64,000 nucleotides of DNA from Undibacterium piscinae. GTDB taxonomy: Bacteria; Pseudomonadota; Gammaproteobacteria; Burkholderiales; Burkholderiaceae_D. This document shows, piece after piece, positions 1-8,927 of the stretch (positions within the stretch are counted from its first letter, which is position 1; the number at the start of each line of letters is the position of its first letter). The translations under genes and the position numbers were made by a program. The stretch lies in NCBI GenBank assembly GCA_003970805.2, contig CP051152.1:3348001-3412000 (forward strand), written 5' to 3'. Below the pieces are notes generated by a model. That model did no database searches. It saw only the letters and a program-made list of their open reading frames with translations, and was not told the origin of the DNA.

Positions 1-2
1 GC

Positions 3-83
3 AGCGTGAAAACCCGCATGGGGATTGCGTTCTGGCCTGCTCCGGTCTGTCCCAGCCAGTTCCCAGTTTCGTCCTCTTCTTAA
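3..83 (+). other. Possible 3' end of a truncated upstream ORF
   Basis: A frame entering from the window edge is open from base 3 to a TAA at 81-83 (26 codons). It has no recognisable domain and may simply be intergenic DNA. A ten-base stretch here (21-30) recurs near 62381. Confidence 0.15.
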
Positions 84-98
84 GTTTTGCTAGCTGCC

Positions 99-2558
99 AT
101 GATAAACACTGAAGTGCCACGCTTTATTCCCAAAGGCTTGATCCCTACTGACGAGCAGGTCAATATTCAACTTGCCAGAAATAAGACGGTGATCATCAAG
201 GCTAATGCCGGGGCGGCCAAGACCACCACGCTGGCGCTGCGTATCGGTGAAGCGATTGCGCGCAGGCTGGAACCGGAAAATATTTTAGCCCTGGTATTTA
301 CGCCGGAAGCCAAAGATGTCCTGAGAAAGCGCCTGCTCGAAACCGGCATTCCGCTCGCTACGGTGGCGCGCCTGCACATCGCCACGTTTGACGGCTTTGC
401 CGGTGAAATGCTGGAAAAGATAGAGTTGCGCAATGTGCCGTACCTGCCGCACAGCAAAGACCTGAAAGAGTATGTGATCGCGGCGATGGAAAACGCCAGT
501 GACAAGTACACTGGCCAGGTCGAGTTTCTGGAAATTAGTACCCATAGTCTGGCGATCAGTCAGTTCATCAATGCCCAGCTTGAGATCAAAGCCAAGATGT
601 CCTTGCTGGGTGATTTTGAGTATATGGAACTGGAAGAGGTCAGCACCCTGCTTGGGGTGCAACTGTCGGAATACCTGACCGCTATTGAGTATGAGCTGAT
701 CCGTCTCGGCAACGATGACAGGGTGCTGTTTCGCGGTCTGTTCGACGCCACCTACGATCTGGCGCGGATACTCGATGCCGAGCCGTACACCAGAAATCTG
801 CTGCCGCGTTATCGCCTGATTTTGTGTGATGAATTGCATGATCTGAACGAGGCTTCGTTCCGCATCCTGCTGCATTTGATCGACCCTAGTTATACTTATT
901 TTGTCGGCGCCGGTGATAAGGATCAGGTAATTCACTCAAGGCTAGGTGCCAGTGATGAATACATCAATAGCCGTTTCAAAAGCAGTTTTCCGGCGATGGT
1001 CAGCTACCCCTTAAGCAATTGTTACCGTCACGGGCCACATCTGGCGTATGCCATGGAAGCGTTCAAGAACAAGACCGTAGAATCGCCGCTGGATCTGCAT
1101 ACCGAGATCAGCCAGCTTAGTTACGATGCCAGTGACAATACGGCTTGCGCGGCGCAGGTGGTGGCCGCACTGAAACGCTGGCATAAGGATAAGCACCCCT
1201 TGGGCGGATGCGCGATCCTGGTGCGCGAACGGCATCAGTCTATCGCGATAGAGAATGCCTTGATGCAGGCTGATCTGGCGTATCACACGCTGGATATGAA
1301 GAGTTATCTGCAGCGCGAGGAAATCCTGTTTCTGCGCGGCGTCATTGCGATCGCCCTGAAAAATTTTGCCAGCGTTAAATCGAAAAAAGTGCGTGGCGAT
1401 ATCTTCGATTCTGTCGTGATTTTCTCTGAGGTCAGTTTAGCGCCGGGCGAGAATATCGAGGATTTCAAACAGAGCGCGATCGACATCGAGAATACGCCTG
1501 AGGCGCTGGCATGGTTCTTCTCCGGACGACTAAATCAGGATGGCAGTAAGGAGCTCAGGCAGCGCCTGCAGCTGCTGCTGGAGAGCATGCAAATGGCGTC
1601 GAAAAGTAAACCCGCCGAGCATGTTTTGGGTGAACTCAATCTCGCGCTAGCGAGCTTGCTCGATTATTTGCGCGGTGCCCAGGTGCACGGTATTGAGTCG
1701 CAAGTATTTGGCGAAGCCGAAGACAAATTGCAGGAAATTTCGGCCTATCTGCAGCGCAGTATTTTGGCTGCTGAAAGCGACACCTTGTTGCGGGAATTAC
1801 GTAATAGCTTACTCAGCTTATTGTTTTATCTCGATCGCGTAGTGGAGCAGGGCGTCAAGAATCGCATGGCGGCGGTGGTCGCATATGTCGATAGCCTGGC
1901 CGACGATACCCCGGCAGAACTGGTGTTGCGCGAGATCTGCCGCTTGATCGATATTGAAGCCCTGGCCAGACGTCTGTATGTGCATGCCTACGATGCCATG
2001 GTCGTCAATAAATCGGTACAAGGCTTTATTGCGGTGGCGGCGCAAAAGCAATTGAATCTGCGTGATTTTTCCGAGTGGATAGGTGCCGCCGATGAATTCA
2101 TTTCCGCCCGCAAGAGTAAGAACGCGGTATTGCTGGAATGCGCGGCCAACGCCAAGGGCAAGGAGTTTGATCATGTGATTTTGCCTTTCCTGGAGAAAAA
2201 CGAGTTCCCGTTTGCCGGCATAGGATCGAAGGAAGAAGAGAATCTGTTTTACGTAGCGGCCACCCGCGCCAAGTTGTGCCTGAGCCTGATCATCCCGAAA
2301 GAAGAGGCGCAGCGCAGTCCTTACATTGCGCGCATGAAAATCAGCGGCAACAAGGCGCGCGCCGATGCCGCCGTCGCAAAGAATGGCAATCAGGCCGCCC
2401 TCGTTACCCGGATAGAGTTCAGGGCCAACGGTGACGATTGGGCGCTGGCAAAATCCCTGGGAGCGCATTGGGATTTCTCCAGGAAAGTGTTCTACCTAAA
2501 AGAAGGCCAAGACCCGAAACCTTTCGTGCAGTGGTTGCGTAGTCTGGATAGGTTTTAG
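99..2558 (+). CDS. UvrD/Rep-like SF1 helicase with C-terminal DUF5710-like domain
   Basis: ATP-dependent superfamily 1A DNA helicase-like protein, 819 aa from the ATG at 99; a TTG at 87 is an alternative start and neither has a clear ribosome site. Visible motifs: Walker A near residues 37-43 written AGAAKTT, with Ala where UvrD/Rep has Gly before the Lys; motif II CDELHD near 243-248 in place of DEFQD; motif III GDKDQVIHSRLGA; motif IV NCYRHG; motif V ANAKGKEFDHVILPF near 682; motif VI YVAATRAK near 717. The last about 50 residues (pattern W-x-L-A-K-S-LGAHWD-x-SRKVFYL) resemble the small DUF5710 module. The helicase motifs make nucleotide-driven DNA translocation likely. The precise role (repair, recombination, conflict resolution) is not evident and no nuclease partner is adjacent. 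Confidence 0.88.
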   Translation: MINTEVPRFIPKGLIPTDEQVNIQLARNKTVIIKANAGAAKTTTLALRIGEAIARRLEPENILALVFTPEAKDVLRKRLLETGIPLATVARLHIATFDGFAGEMLEKIELRNVPYLPHSKDLKEYVIAAMENASDKYTGQVEFLEISTHSLAISQFINAQLEIKAKMSLLGDFEYMELEEVSTLLGVQLSEYLTAIEYELIRLGNDDRVLFRGLFDATYDLARILDAEPYTRNLLPRYRLILCDELHDLNEASFRILLHLIDPSYTYFVGAGDKDQVIHSRLGASDEYINSRFKSSFPAMVSYPLSNCYRHGPHLAYAMEAFKNKTVESPLDLHTEISQLSYDASDNTACAAQVVAALKRWHKDKHPLGGCAILVRERHQSIAIENALMQADLAYHTLDMKSYLQREEILFLRGVIAIALKNFASVKSKKVRGDIFDSVVIFSEVSLAPGENIEDFKQSAIDIENTPEALAWFFSGRLNQDGSKELRQRLQLLLESMQMASKSKPAEHVLGELNLALASLLDYLRGAQVHGIESQVFGEAEDKLQEISAYLQRSILAAESDTLLRELRNSLLSLLFYLDRVVEQGVKNRMAAVVAYVDSLADDTPAELVLREICRLIDIEALARRLYVHAYDAMVVNKSVQGFIAVAAQKQLNLRDFSEWIGAADEFISARKSKNAVLLECAANAKGKEFDHVILPFLEKNEFPFAGIGSKEEENLFYVAATRAKLCLSLIIPKEEAQRSPYIARMKISGNKARADAAVAKNGNQAALVTRIEFRANGDDWALAKSLGAHWDFSRKVFYLKEGQDPKPFVQWLRSLDRF

Positions 2559-2610
2559 ATTTTTCTGGCTCAGCTGGAGTGCTTGATTTTGTATAAGAAA
2601 GCATGCGTAG

Positions 2611-2636
2611 GTGCGATTAGCTGCGCGTAATCGCAC
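2611..2636. repeat. REP-like palindrome
   Basis: Perfect 9-bp inverted repeat (arms 2611-2619 and 2628-2636) around an 8-base GC-rich loop, flanked by two further A-T pairs. The GTGCGATTA...TAATCGCAC pattern resembles dispersed extragenic palindromes found in many proteobacteria. I saw no second copy in this window, so the repeat status is inferred. Confidence 0.5.
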
Positions 2637-2704
2637 GTATGTCATTGTGCCGGATAGGATATGTGCGATGGCATGGGCCTTGGTTTTCTTCTGTCGTTGC
2701 TGCG

Positions 2705-2791
2705 CTATTGCCGGGCTACCCCCGGTCGGCAATCGAACATCAACAACAAAAGTACCAACAAGACCAGGCCATAGCAAACCAAAACCAGCAT
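2705..2791 (-). CDS. Possible 28-aa hydrophobic small protein
   Basis: A minus-strand mini-ORF from ATG at 2791 to TAG, almost entirely Leu/Val/Tyr/Cys up to residue 18 and then a short polar tail (FDCRPGVARQ), like a single-span membrane peptide. No good ribosome site is visible and small hydrophobic frames arise by chance, so this is only a candidate. Confidence 0.15.
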   Translation of the reverse strand: MLVLVCYGLVLLVLLLLMFDCRPGVARQ

Positions 2792-3057
2792 ACCGCCAGC
2801 ACGCCTATTCCATGCGGTTGCTGGCACCATATTGGCCTGCGAGCCGCACGGCATATGCGTATAGCATTTTTGAAAATCACTGTTTAGTGCAATCCGCGTC
2901 GTACCCCTCTTATTTCTTACGCGGTAGTTGAATTTTTGGCAGTTTATTCGTAAAAGCCCTTACAATTCTGAGTACACACTACCAATTAAATCCCCTGGTC
3001 AATTCTGCTGCCGCTGTCATCCTTGGATGGAGATGGCTCTTTTTACGAAAGAAATTC

Positions 3058-4620
3058 ATGATGCCATTTTCGGCTTTCTTCGCTTTCCGTTTCCGTTCGG
3101 CAGCGATGCTGGTTTGTGCGTTGATGGGGGCATCTGCGCAAGTTGAGGTTGGCGCTCAGGCTGTTGAGCTGGTGGCTGGCCCGGCCTTGCCAAAGACTGC
3201 CGCTGATTGGCGGCATGCGGCGATCCTTGATATCGATGCCGCGTATCAATTGAGCCTGGAGAATCATCCCGGTACCTATGATCCTGTTAATCCTGATTTC
3301 TTAAAAAATCTTAAGGGAGCCAAAGAGTATGGCTTGAGCTTGGCGGTCAAGGTGGTCGATGCTGCCGGCTATGTTGCCGCGACTCAGGGTTTTAATGTAC
3401 GGATACACGATGGACATGCCGGTATGTCGCACAGTCTCGATGATAGCCTGTTGCCTAAACTGCGCTGGCCTGGCTTCATTGCCGTATGGCGCGGTGATGC
3501 CTTGTATGTGCTGGCTTCCGAAGCTGGCGGACCGCAAGCGGGGGCCGAAGTGCTCGCATGTGATGGTAAGCCCATCAAACAAATTATCAGCACCAATGTG
3601 TTTGGGTTTCAGGGGCGAATTGATGAGGCCGGCCATTGGTGGGTAAGGGCGCCGCGCGTGTTTTTGGATAGGGGCAACCCTTTCGTGGTAACGCCAAAGC
3701 GCTGCCAGTTTAGCGTGGGCGGCAAGAAAATTGAAAAACAATTGCACTGGACGTCGATCAGCGAACAGGGTAACCAGTGGCTGACAGAAAGCTACAACGG
3801 CGAACAACTCGAGGTGGGCATGAGTGAGCCGCGCCGCAATTTGTTCTGGCTCGCCATGCCGACCTTTCAACCTGATGAAAAGCAGCGCGATGCCTATCGT
3901 CTGATGTTAAAAGCGCTGGGCGAGTATAGACAGAATTTCCTTAGTGCTGATGCCGTGGTGATCGACCTGCGTCAGAATCAGGGCGGCTCGTCTGAATGGA
4001 GCCAGTTATTTGCCGAAGCGTTGTGGGGCAAAGCCAGAGTGGATCGCCGCGTGGCGGCGTATGGTGCCAAGACTTCGGTCTGGTGGCGTGCCTCTCAGGG
4101 GAATACCGATTTTGTTAGCGGTTTAGTCGAGGTGCTGACGCAACAAAAGCAAACCGAAGGGGCGCAATGGGCGAAAACCCAAAGCGAGGGCATGCAGGCG
4201 GCCTTGGCGCGTGGTGATAAATTTTTTGTTGAGGTAGATCCGGTCACGGCAGCGCAATTGCCGGCAGATGCAAATGCCGATATGCCGGGCGATCCTCCTG
4301 CCTTTAAGACACCGGTGTATGTGATCGTGCCCGGCCAATGCGCCAGCGCTTGCCTTGATGCGATCGACGTGTTTTCCCTGTTCTCGAACAGCAAACTGAT
4401 AGGCGCGCCTAGTTCGGCCGACTCCACTTACATGGATGTGCGCAATCAAACACTCGCCTCGGGTCTGGCCGAGGTGATCATTCCCAACAAGGTCTACGTC
4501 AATCGCCCCAGAAAAAATGGACAAGTGTATTTGCCGGCGATTTATGTCAAGGATCTGCAGTGGTCAAATGCGAATTTGTTGAAGGCCGTGGAAACTGATT
4601 TAAGAAAAAACAAACAGTGA
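3058..4620 (+). CDS. Secreted S41-family peptidase-like protein
   Basis: A 520-aa protein with an N-terminal signal peptide (hydrophobic stretch near residues 13-28, AxA-like cleavage region), so probably periplasmic. The C-terminal half carries tail-specific protease (S41) features: VVIDLRQNQGG near residues 299-309, typical of the beta-strand and glycine turn of the family, and GQCASACLDAID near 426-437, where S430 sits where the catalytic serine is expected. The N-terminal half has no domain I recognise. The catalytic Lys was not pinned down, so activity is inferred from fold motifs only. Start: ATG at 3058 with an A/G-rich GAAAGAAA stretch just upstream. It stands alone and is not obviously part of the next operon. 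Confidence 0.75.
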   Translation: MMPFSAFFAFRFRSAAMLVCALMGASAQVEVGAQAVELVAGPALPKTAADWRHAAILDIDAAYQLSLENHPGTYDPVNPDFLKNLKGAKEYGLSLAVKVVDAAGYVAATQGFNVRIHDGHAGMSHSLDDSLLPKLRWPGFIAVWRGDALYVLASEAGGPQAGAEVLACDGKPIKQIISTNVFGFQGRIDEAGHWWVRAPRVFLDRGNPFVVTPKRCQFSVGGKKIEKQLHWTSISEQGNQWLTESYNGEQLEVGMSEPRRNLFWLAMPTFQPDEKQRDAYRLMLKALGEYRQNFLSADAVVIDLRQNQGGSSEWSQLFAEALWGKARVDRRVAAYGAKTSVWWRASQGNTDFVSGLVEVLTQQKQTEGAQWAKTQSEGMQAALARGDKFFVEVDPVTAAQLPADANADMPGDPPAFKTPVYVIVPGQCASACLDAIDVFSLFSNSKLIGAPSSADSTYMDVRNQTLASGLAEVIIPNKVYVNRPRKNGQVYLPAIYVKDLQWSNANLLKAVETDLRKNKQ

Positions 4621-4779
4621 GTTTACTTAGTCCGGATTCGGGCTACATCATTGCTTTGCAGCATGAAGGCCGCTGGTAAATAATTGACCAGCGTGTTACT
4701 TTTTGTACTCGTTCTTACTGTTTACTTTTTACTTCTTGCAGGCACCCCACTCCGTATGAGCATAAGGCCGTCAGACGCC

Positions 4780-5412
4780 ATGTCATTTTATTTGCTGGGC
4801 GAGAGCGCGGCGGTGATACAAACTCGCTCGCCAGTGAGCCTGTCGTGTCAGCGCCGCCTGTGGTCGATGGCGCAGCAGTTGCGTGCTATCGGTGGCTATC
4901 GTGAGGTAGTGCCAGGCATGAATAATCTGACGCTGGTGTTTGATCCTGATCTCACTAGCGGGACAGCGCAACTAGCGCTCTTGGCCGATTTGTGGAGCGC
5001 TAGCGATGCGCAAGATTTTATCCCGCGATCGGTACTGATAGAGGTGTCTTATGGCGGCGCATCCGGTCCCGATCTGGAGTTGGTTGCCGCGCACGCCGGC
5101 TTGCACCCCGAACAAGTGGTCGCGTTACATACTGCGGCCGACTACACCGTATATTTTTTAGGTTTTCAACCTGGTTTCCCTTATCTGGGGGGCTTGCCTC
5201 CGGTTCTGGCAACACCGCGGCGCGACATGCCACGCTTGCTGGTACCGGCCGGATCGGTGGGCATAGGCGGGACTCAGACTGGTATCTATCCTGCCGCGAC
5301 TCCCGGAGGCTGGCAGTTGATCGGACGCAGCTCAGTGTGCCTGTTTGATCCCATATTAGCTGAGCCTAGTTTGCTGCTGCCCGGTGATTTGATACGGTTT
5401 GTGGCGGTATGA
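4780..5412 (+). CDS. pxpB: 5-oxoprolinase subunit PxpB (KipI family)
   Basis: Subunit of the bacterial ATP-dependent 5-oxoprolinase PxpABC, which opens pyroglutamate to glutamate in the cytoplasm. The protein matches E. coli PxpB along its length, including IPGMNN-like [62 protein letters not shown] and [11 protein letters not shown] chose the ATG at 4780 (210 aa, against about 218 in E. coli); an in-frame ATG lies at 4756 and a TTG at 4684, and the hydrophobic N-terminus added by the TTG is unlike the family. Its stop overlaps the pxpC start by 4 nt (ATGA), indicating translational coupling. First gene of the pyroglutamate module. Confidence 0.93.
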   Translation: MSFYLLGESAAVIQTRSPVSLSCQRRLWSMAQQLRAIGGYREVVPGMNNLTLVFDPDLTSGTAQLALLADLWSASDAQDFIPRSVLIEVSYGGASGPDLELVAAHAGLHPEQVVALHTAADYTVYFLGFQPGFPYLGGLPPVLATPRRDMPRLLVPAGSVGIGGTQTGIYPAATPGGWQLIGRSSVCLFDPILAEPSLLLPGDLIRFVAV

Positions 5413-6373
5413 CAATGGCTAAAGTTATGCCTTTCACTTTAGATGTGGTGCGTGCTGGCATACAGACCACGGTACAAGATCTTGGCCGTGGCGGCTACCG
5501 GCATTTAGGTGTCGCACAGAGCGGGGCTTTGGATGCTCCTGCGCTGATGTTGGCCAATCGTCTGGTGAATAATCCCGCGCATTTGGCCGGATTGGAGATC
5601 GTCATCGGGCCATTTTCCCTGCGCTTTTCCCGAGCTGGCTGGTTCGCTTTATGCGGCGCCGATTTTGATGCAACGCTAGATGGCGTACCGGTACGCAGTG
5701 GTTGGCGTAGCCAGGCGGCGGCAGGTCAAAGCTTGGTTTTACGCGGGCCAAAAAACGGCATGCGGGTTTATCTGGCGGTGGATGGCGGGATCGCTGTGCC
5801 GGAGGTGCTGGGCTCACGCGCTACCGATATCGCCGGAAAATTTGGTGGTTTTTTTGGGCGCGCCTTGCAAAATGGTGATCGTTTGCCGCTGGGAATGGTA
5901 AGTGCCGGAACCGAATGTGACCGTGCTGTCGGCTGCCTGCAAAGAGTGTGGACGCCAGAGCTAAGGGTTTTGCCAGGGCCTGAATACCATGAGTTTGACG
6001 CTGCTGCGCAGCAGTCGTTCTGGAATCAGGCATGGTGCGTCAGTCATCAGAGTAATCGCATGGGCTATCGCTTGCAAGGTGAGCCCTTGCATCGTATCGT
6101 TAAAGATGATCTGTTGTCGCATGCAGTGTTGCCAGGGGTGATACAAGTACCGCCGAATGGTTTGCCGATAGTCTTGTTGGCCGATGCGCAGGCAACTGGC
6201 GGGTATCCGCGTATAGGTGTGGTCATTGAGGCTGACTTGTGGAAGCTGGCACAGGCAGCGCCGGGGACGCGCTTTTTTGTTTTGTTCCGGCCGATCTGGC
6301 GGAGGCGCAGGCGGCGCAAAAAAAATGGAAGCAGGAACAATATCGTCTGGAATGGAGTTTATATGGAAAATAA
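5409..6373 (+). CDS. pxpC: 5-oxoprolinase subunit PxpC (frameshifted in this sequence)
   Basis: Biotin-dependent-carboxylase-like subunit of 5-oxoprolinase, partner of PxpB and PxpA. Seen: [48 protein letters not shown] and [15 protein letters not shown], all family hallmarks. After GTRFF the reading frame leaves the family: at the T6 run 6273-6278 the frame must move back by one base to read the expected tail ([15 protein letters not shown]... to TAA at 6371-6373). One more T, or two fewer, would restore it; two fewer gives the exact E. coli spacing. Without correction the frame runs into pxpA and makes a chimera ending near 6767. With correction it overlaps the pxpA start by 11 nt, normal for this operon. 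Probably a sequence error, possibly slippage or decay. Confidence 0.85.
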
Positions 6374-7125
6374 ACGGACAATTGATTTGAATGCGGATCT
6401 GGGCGAGGGCGCGAGCTGCGACGAGGCGATACTTGGCTGCGTGAGTTCGGCCAATATCGCCTGTGGTGGTCATGCCGGAGATCCTGCGTCGATGCGCACG
6501 GCGGTGCAACTGGCGCGGCGTCACGGAGTGGCGATAGGCGCGCATCCGAGTTTTCCCGATCGTGAACATTTTGGTCGTAATGAGATGAATTTGCCACTGT
6601 CGCAAGTGCTTGATACGGTGAGCATGCAGATTCAGGCATTGCGTGAGATTGTTACGCAGGAAGGTGCGCTGCTGACGCATGTCAAGCCGCATGGCGCCTT
6701 GTATAACCAGGCGCGCGCGCGACCCCGCTCTGGCGCAGGTGATCGTGCAGGCAGTGGCGGGAATTGATCCTGCCCTGCGTCTGTTTGGCTTGTCTGGTAG
6801 TGCACTGATTGCTGCCGCTAAAACCGCGGGTTTGGCCGTGGCCGAAGAGGTGTTTGCCGATCGCCGCTACCAGGCCAATGGCGCGCTGGCGTCGCGCAGC
6901 CTGCCGCAGGCAATGATCGATGATGTGCAGCAGGCCTTGGCACAGGCTTTGTGCATGATACGGGACGGTAAAGTGCTGGCGTTGGACGGCAGCACTTTAC
7001 GTTTGCAGGTCGATACCGTATGCCTGCATGGTGACGGTGCACATGCGCTGGAATTGGCGCGTTTGTTACGGCAGACACTCACTACCCAGGGGATAACAGT
7101 GTGCGCTATGGGCGCGCGGCCCTAG
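6363..7125 (+). CDS. pxpA: 5-oxoprolinase subunit PxpA (frameshifted in this sequence)
   Basis: LamB/YcsF-family subunit of 5-oxoprolinase. The N-terminal part (ATG 6363) shows [40 protein letters not shown] and [11 protein letters not shown]. The remainder lies in another frame from about 6721: [32 protein letters not shown] and [16 protein letters not shown], ending at TAG 7123-7125. The break is in the alternating GC run 6711-6720; removing one base (a C) restores the family junction [11 protein letters not shown], or adding a GC pair restores NQARARDP. Both halves are well conserved, so recent mutation or sequencing error is likelier than long decay. It follows pxpC directly and precedes the DUF969/DUF979 pair. 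Confidence 0.85.
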
Positions 7126-7182
7126 GTGCGAGTCCTGGAGTCTTTTTGCTTTAGCGTGTTTTTTAACGACAGGAATTTTTGC

Positions 7183-7923
7183 ATGGATCTTTCTCTCTGG
7201 TTGCCGTTGATAGGCATCCCTATCGTGGTGCTCGGGTTTGCATTACGCTTTAACCCTTTAATGGTGGTAACGCTGGCAGGTCTGGCCACTGGTCTGGCGG
7301 TGGGTATGGATGGCTTTAGCTTGCTGGAAACTTTTGGTGAAAAATTTATGAATAGCCGGCAGTTGGCAAGTGCCTTGTTAATCTTGCCGGTGATAGCGCT
7401 GCTGGAAAGATATGGCTTAAAACAGGCTGCGCAAAGCTGGGTGGCCCAGATACGCGGGGCCACCACCGGGCGCATCCTGATGTTGTATTTTGTCGTGCGT
7501 GAAGTCAGTGCCGCCTTGGGGTTGCTGAGCCTGGGCGGACAGGCGCAGACAGTGCGGCCGTTGTTGGCACCGATGGCGGAAGCTGCCGCCAGTAATCAAT
7601 ATGGCGATTTGCCTGGCCCCATTCGTGACCGTATCGCTGCGCATGCGGCGGCCTGTGATAACGTCGCCTTGTTTTTTGGCGAGGACATTTTTATCGCCTT
7701 CGGCGCGGTCTTGCTGATGACCGCTTTCTTGAAAGAAAATGGCATCCATGGGGTAGAGCCACTCATGATAGGTTTGTGGGCGATACCGACCGCCTTATGC
7801 GCCCTGATCATACATTTGTTCCGGTTGTCTCGTTTGGATGCGCGCATCGCCCGTGATATGCATGCCTGGCGTTTGGCGCAAAGCTCGCTTGCCGCTTCAG
7901 CCAAAGCGGAGGCGGTAGCATGA
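7183..7923 (+). CDS. DUF969 membrane protein, probable pyroglutamate permease component
   Basis: A 246-aa integral membrane protein of the DUF969 family with about six hydrophobic segments (for example near residues 4-19, 23-40 and 58-72) and the family stretch AAACDNVALFFGEDIFIAFGA. ATG at 7183 is preceded by AGGAA at a good distance; an in-frame ATG-less extension reaches back to 7126 but adds no family sequence. The stop overlaps the DUF979 start by 4 nt. DUF969 and DUF979 usually occur as a pair next to pcp, and here they sit between pxpA and pcp, so together they are inferred to import 5-oxoproline or pyroglutamyl compounds. No experiment known to me proves the substrate. Confidence 0.85.
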   Translation: MDLSLWLPLIGIPIVVLGFALRFNPLMVVTLAGLATGLAVGMDGFSLLETFGEKFMNSRQLASALLILPVIALLERYGLKQAAQSWVAQIRGATTGRILMLYFVVREVSAALGLLSLGGQAQTVRPLLAPMAEAAASNQYGDLPGPIRDRIAAHAAACDNVALFFGEDIFIAFGAVLLMTAFLKENGIHGVEPLMIGLWAIPTALCALIIHLFRLSRLDARIARDMHAWRLAQSSLAASAKAEAVA

Positions 7924-8915
7924 TCAGCATAGACAGCCTCATCAGCATCAATCTGGTGTTCTATCTGATAGGCGGCATCGCCATGCTGGTAGCCGTCTTG
8001 AGCTGGCGTGATCGCTCCAATTCCAAGCGTTATAGCACGGGTTTATTCTGGTTTTTATTTGCCTTTAGTTTTTTATTTGGCGATCTGATGCTGGCGCTGC
8101 TGGGTAAGCAGATGACTTACCGTATCGTCGGTGTCATCGTCTTGCTGATCGCGGCAATCGCCGGCGCTAATCTGCTGGGCACCGGGCGACCGGAGTCCGA
8201 GGATGAGCCGGCACTGCGCCTGTCCGCGCAGGTTTTAGGGAATAAGCTGTTTCTTCCGGCTTTGGCTATCCCGGTGGTGACGGTGTTGCTGACCCTGTTC
8301 GCCAAAGACCTGAAATGGGGCGGACTGTTTTTTCTGGATCAAAAAAACCTGACGCTGGCCGCACTCAGCGTTGCCTGTGTCGCGGCAGTTTTCCTGGGGA
8401 GCAAAATTACCGGCGGCTCGCCTTGGCTGGCTGTGCGCGCATCACGTCGTTTGGTCGATGCGATGGGTTGGGCCTTGCTGTTGCCGCAGATGCTGGCGAT
8501 GTTGGGCGGTGTGTTCGTGGCCGCACATACGGGGCGCTCGATACAGTCTATCGTCAACCTGTTCATTGATCCGGATAATCGCTTTGCCCTGGTGGTGATT
8601 TATTGTCTGGGTATGGCACTGTTTACCATGATCATGGGGAATGCTTTTGCGGCTTTTCCGGTGATGACGGCGGGCATTGCCTTGCCCTTTCTCATCGTCG
8701 GGCATCACGCCAATCCGGCGGCGTTGGTGGCGATAGGCATGTTCTCCGGTTACTGCGGCACGCTGATGACGCCTATGGCAGCTAACTTTAATATTGTACC
8801 GGCCGCTTTGCTGGAGCTGAAGGATAAGTATCAGGTCATCAAGATACAAATTCCTAGCGCACTGGCGGTATTGGGCTGCAATATCCTGTTGATGTATTTT
8901 CTTGTGTTTCCTTGA
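7920..8915 (+). CDS. DUF979 membrane protein, probable pyroglutamate permease component
   Basis: A 331-aa polytopic membrane protein of the DUF979 family with about nine hydrophobic spans. Conserved-looking sites include DAMGWALLLPQMLAMLGGVF, GNAFAAFPVMTAGI and GYCGTLMTPMAANFNIVPAALLEL, the last resembling the substrate-binding re-entrant regions of ion-coupled carboxylate transporters. The ATG overlaps the DUF969 stop, so the two are translationally coupled and probably form one transporter. Position between the oxoprolinase subunits and pyroglutamyl peptidase supports a role in pyroglutamate uptake; that role is inference from context. Confidence 0.85.
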   Translation: MISIDSLISINLVFYLIGGIAMLVAVLSWRDRSNSKRYSTGLFWFLFAFSFLFGDLMLALLGKQMTYRIVGVIVLLIAAIAGANLLGTGRPESEDEPALRLSAQVLGNKLFLPALAIPVVTVLLTLFAKDLKWGGLFFLDQKNLTLAALSVACVAAVFLGSKITGGSPWLAVRASRRLVDAMGWALLLPQMLAMLGGVFVAAHTGRSIQSIVNLFIDPDNRFALVVIYCLGMALFTMIMGNAFAAFPVMTAGIALPFLIVGHHANPAALVAIGMFSGYCGTLMTPMAANFNIVPAALLELKDKYQVIKIQIPSALAVLGCNILLMYFLVFP

Positions 8916-8927
8916 TGGCACCTCCAG

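Larger units (their letters stand above)
2559..3057. other. Intergenic region between helicase and peptidase-like gene
   Basis: About 500 bases without a convincing conserved gene. It holds a REP-like palindrome at 2611-2636, a second inverted repeat (7-bp arms 2707-2713 and 2727-2733) and a possible minus-strand hydrophobic mini-ORF at 2705-2791. Longer open frames here have no recognisable content. The downstream part is AT-rich and may carry the promoter of the next gene, but no consensus pair stands out. Confidence 0.5.

Noticed and set aside
4684..4779. Membrane-spanning N-terminal extension of PxpB
   Set aside because: It requires a TTG start with no ribosome site, and PxpB is a cytoplasmic protein whose relatives start near the ATG at 4780.
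5409..6767. A natural PxpC-PxpA fusion protein
   Set aside because: The joined frame lacks the normal PxpC tail and breaks off inside PxpA, and the junction ([10 protein letters not shown]) is a frameshift product. Two frameshifted genes explain it better.
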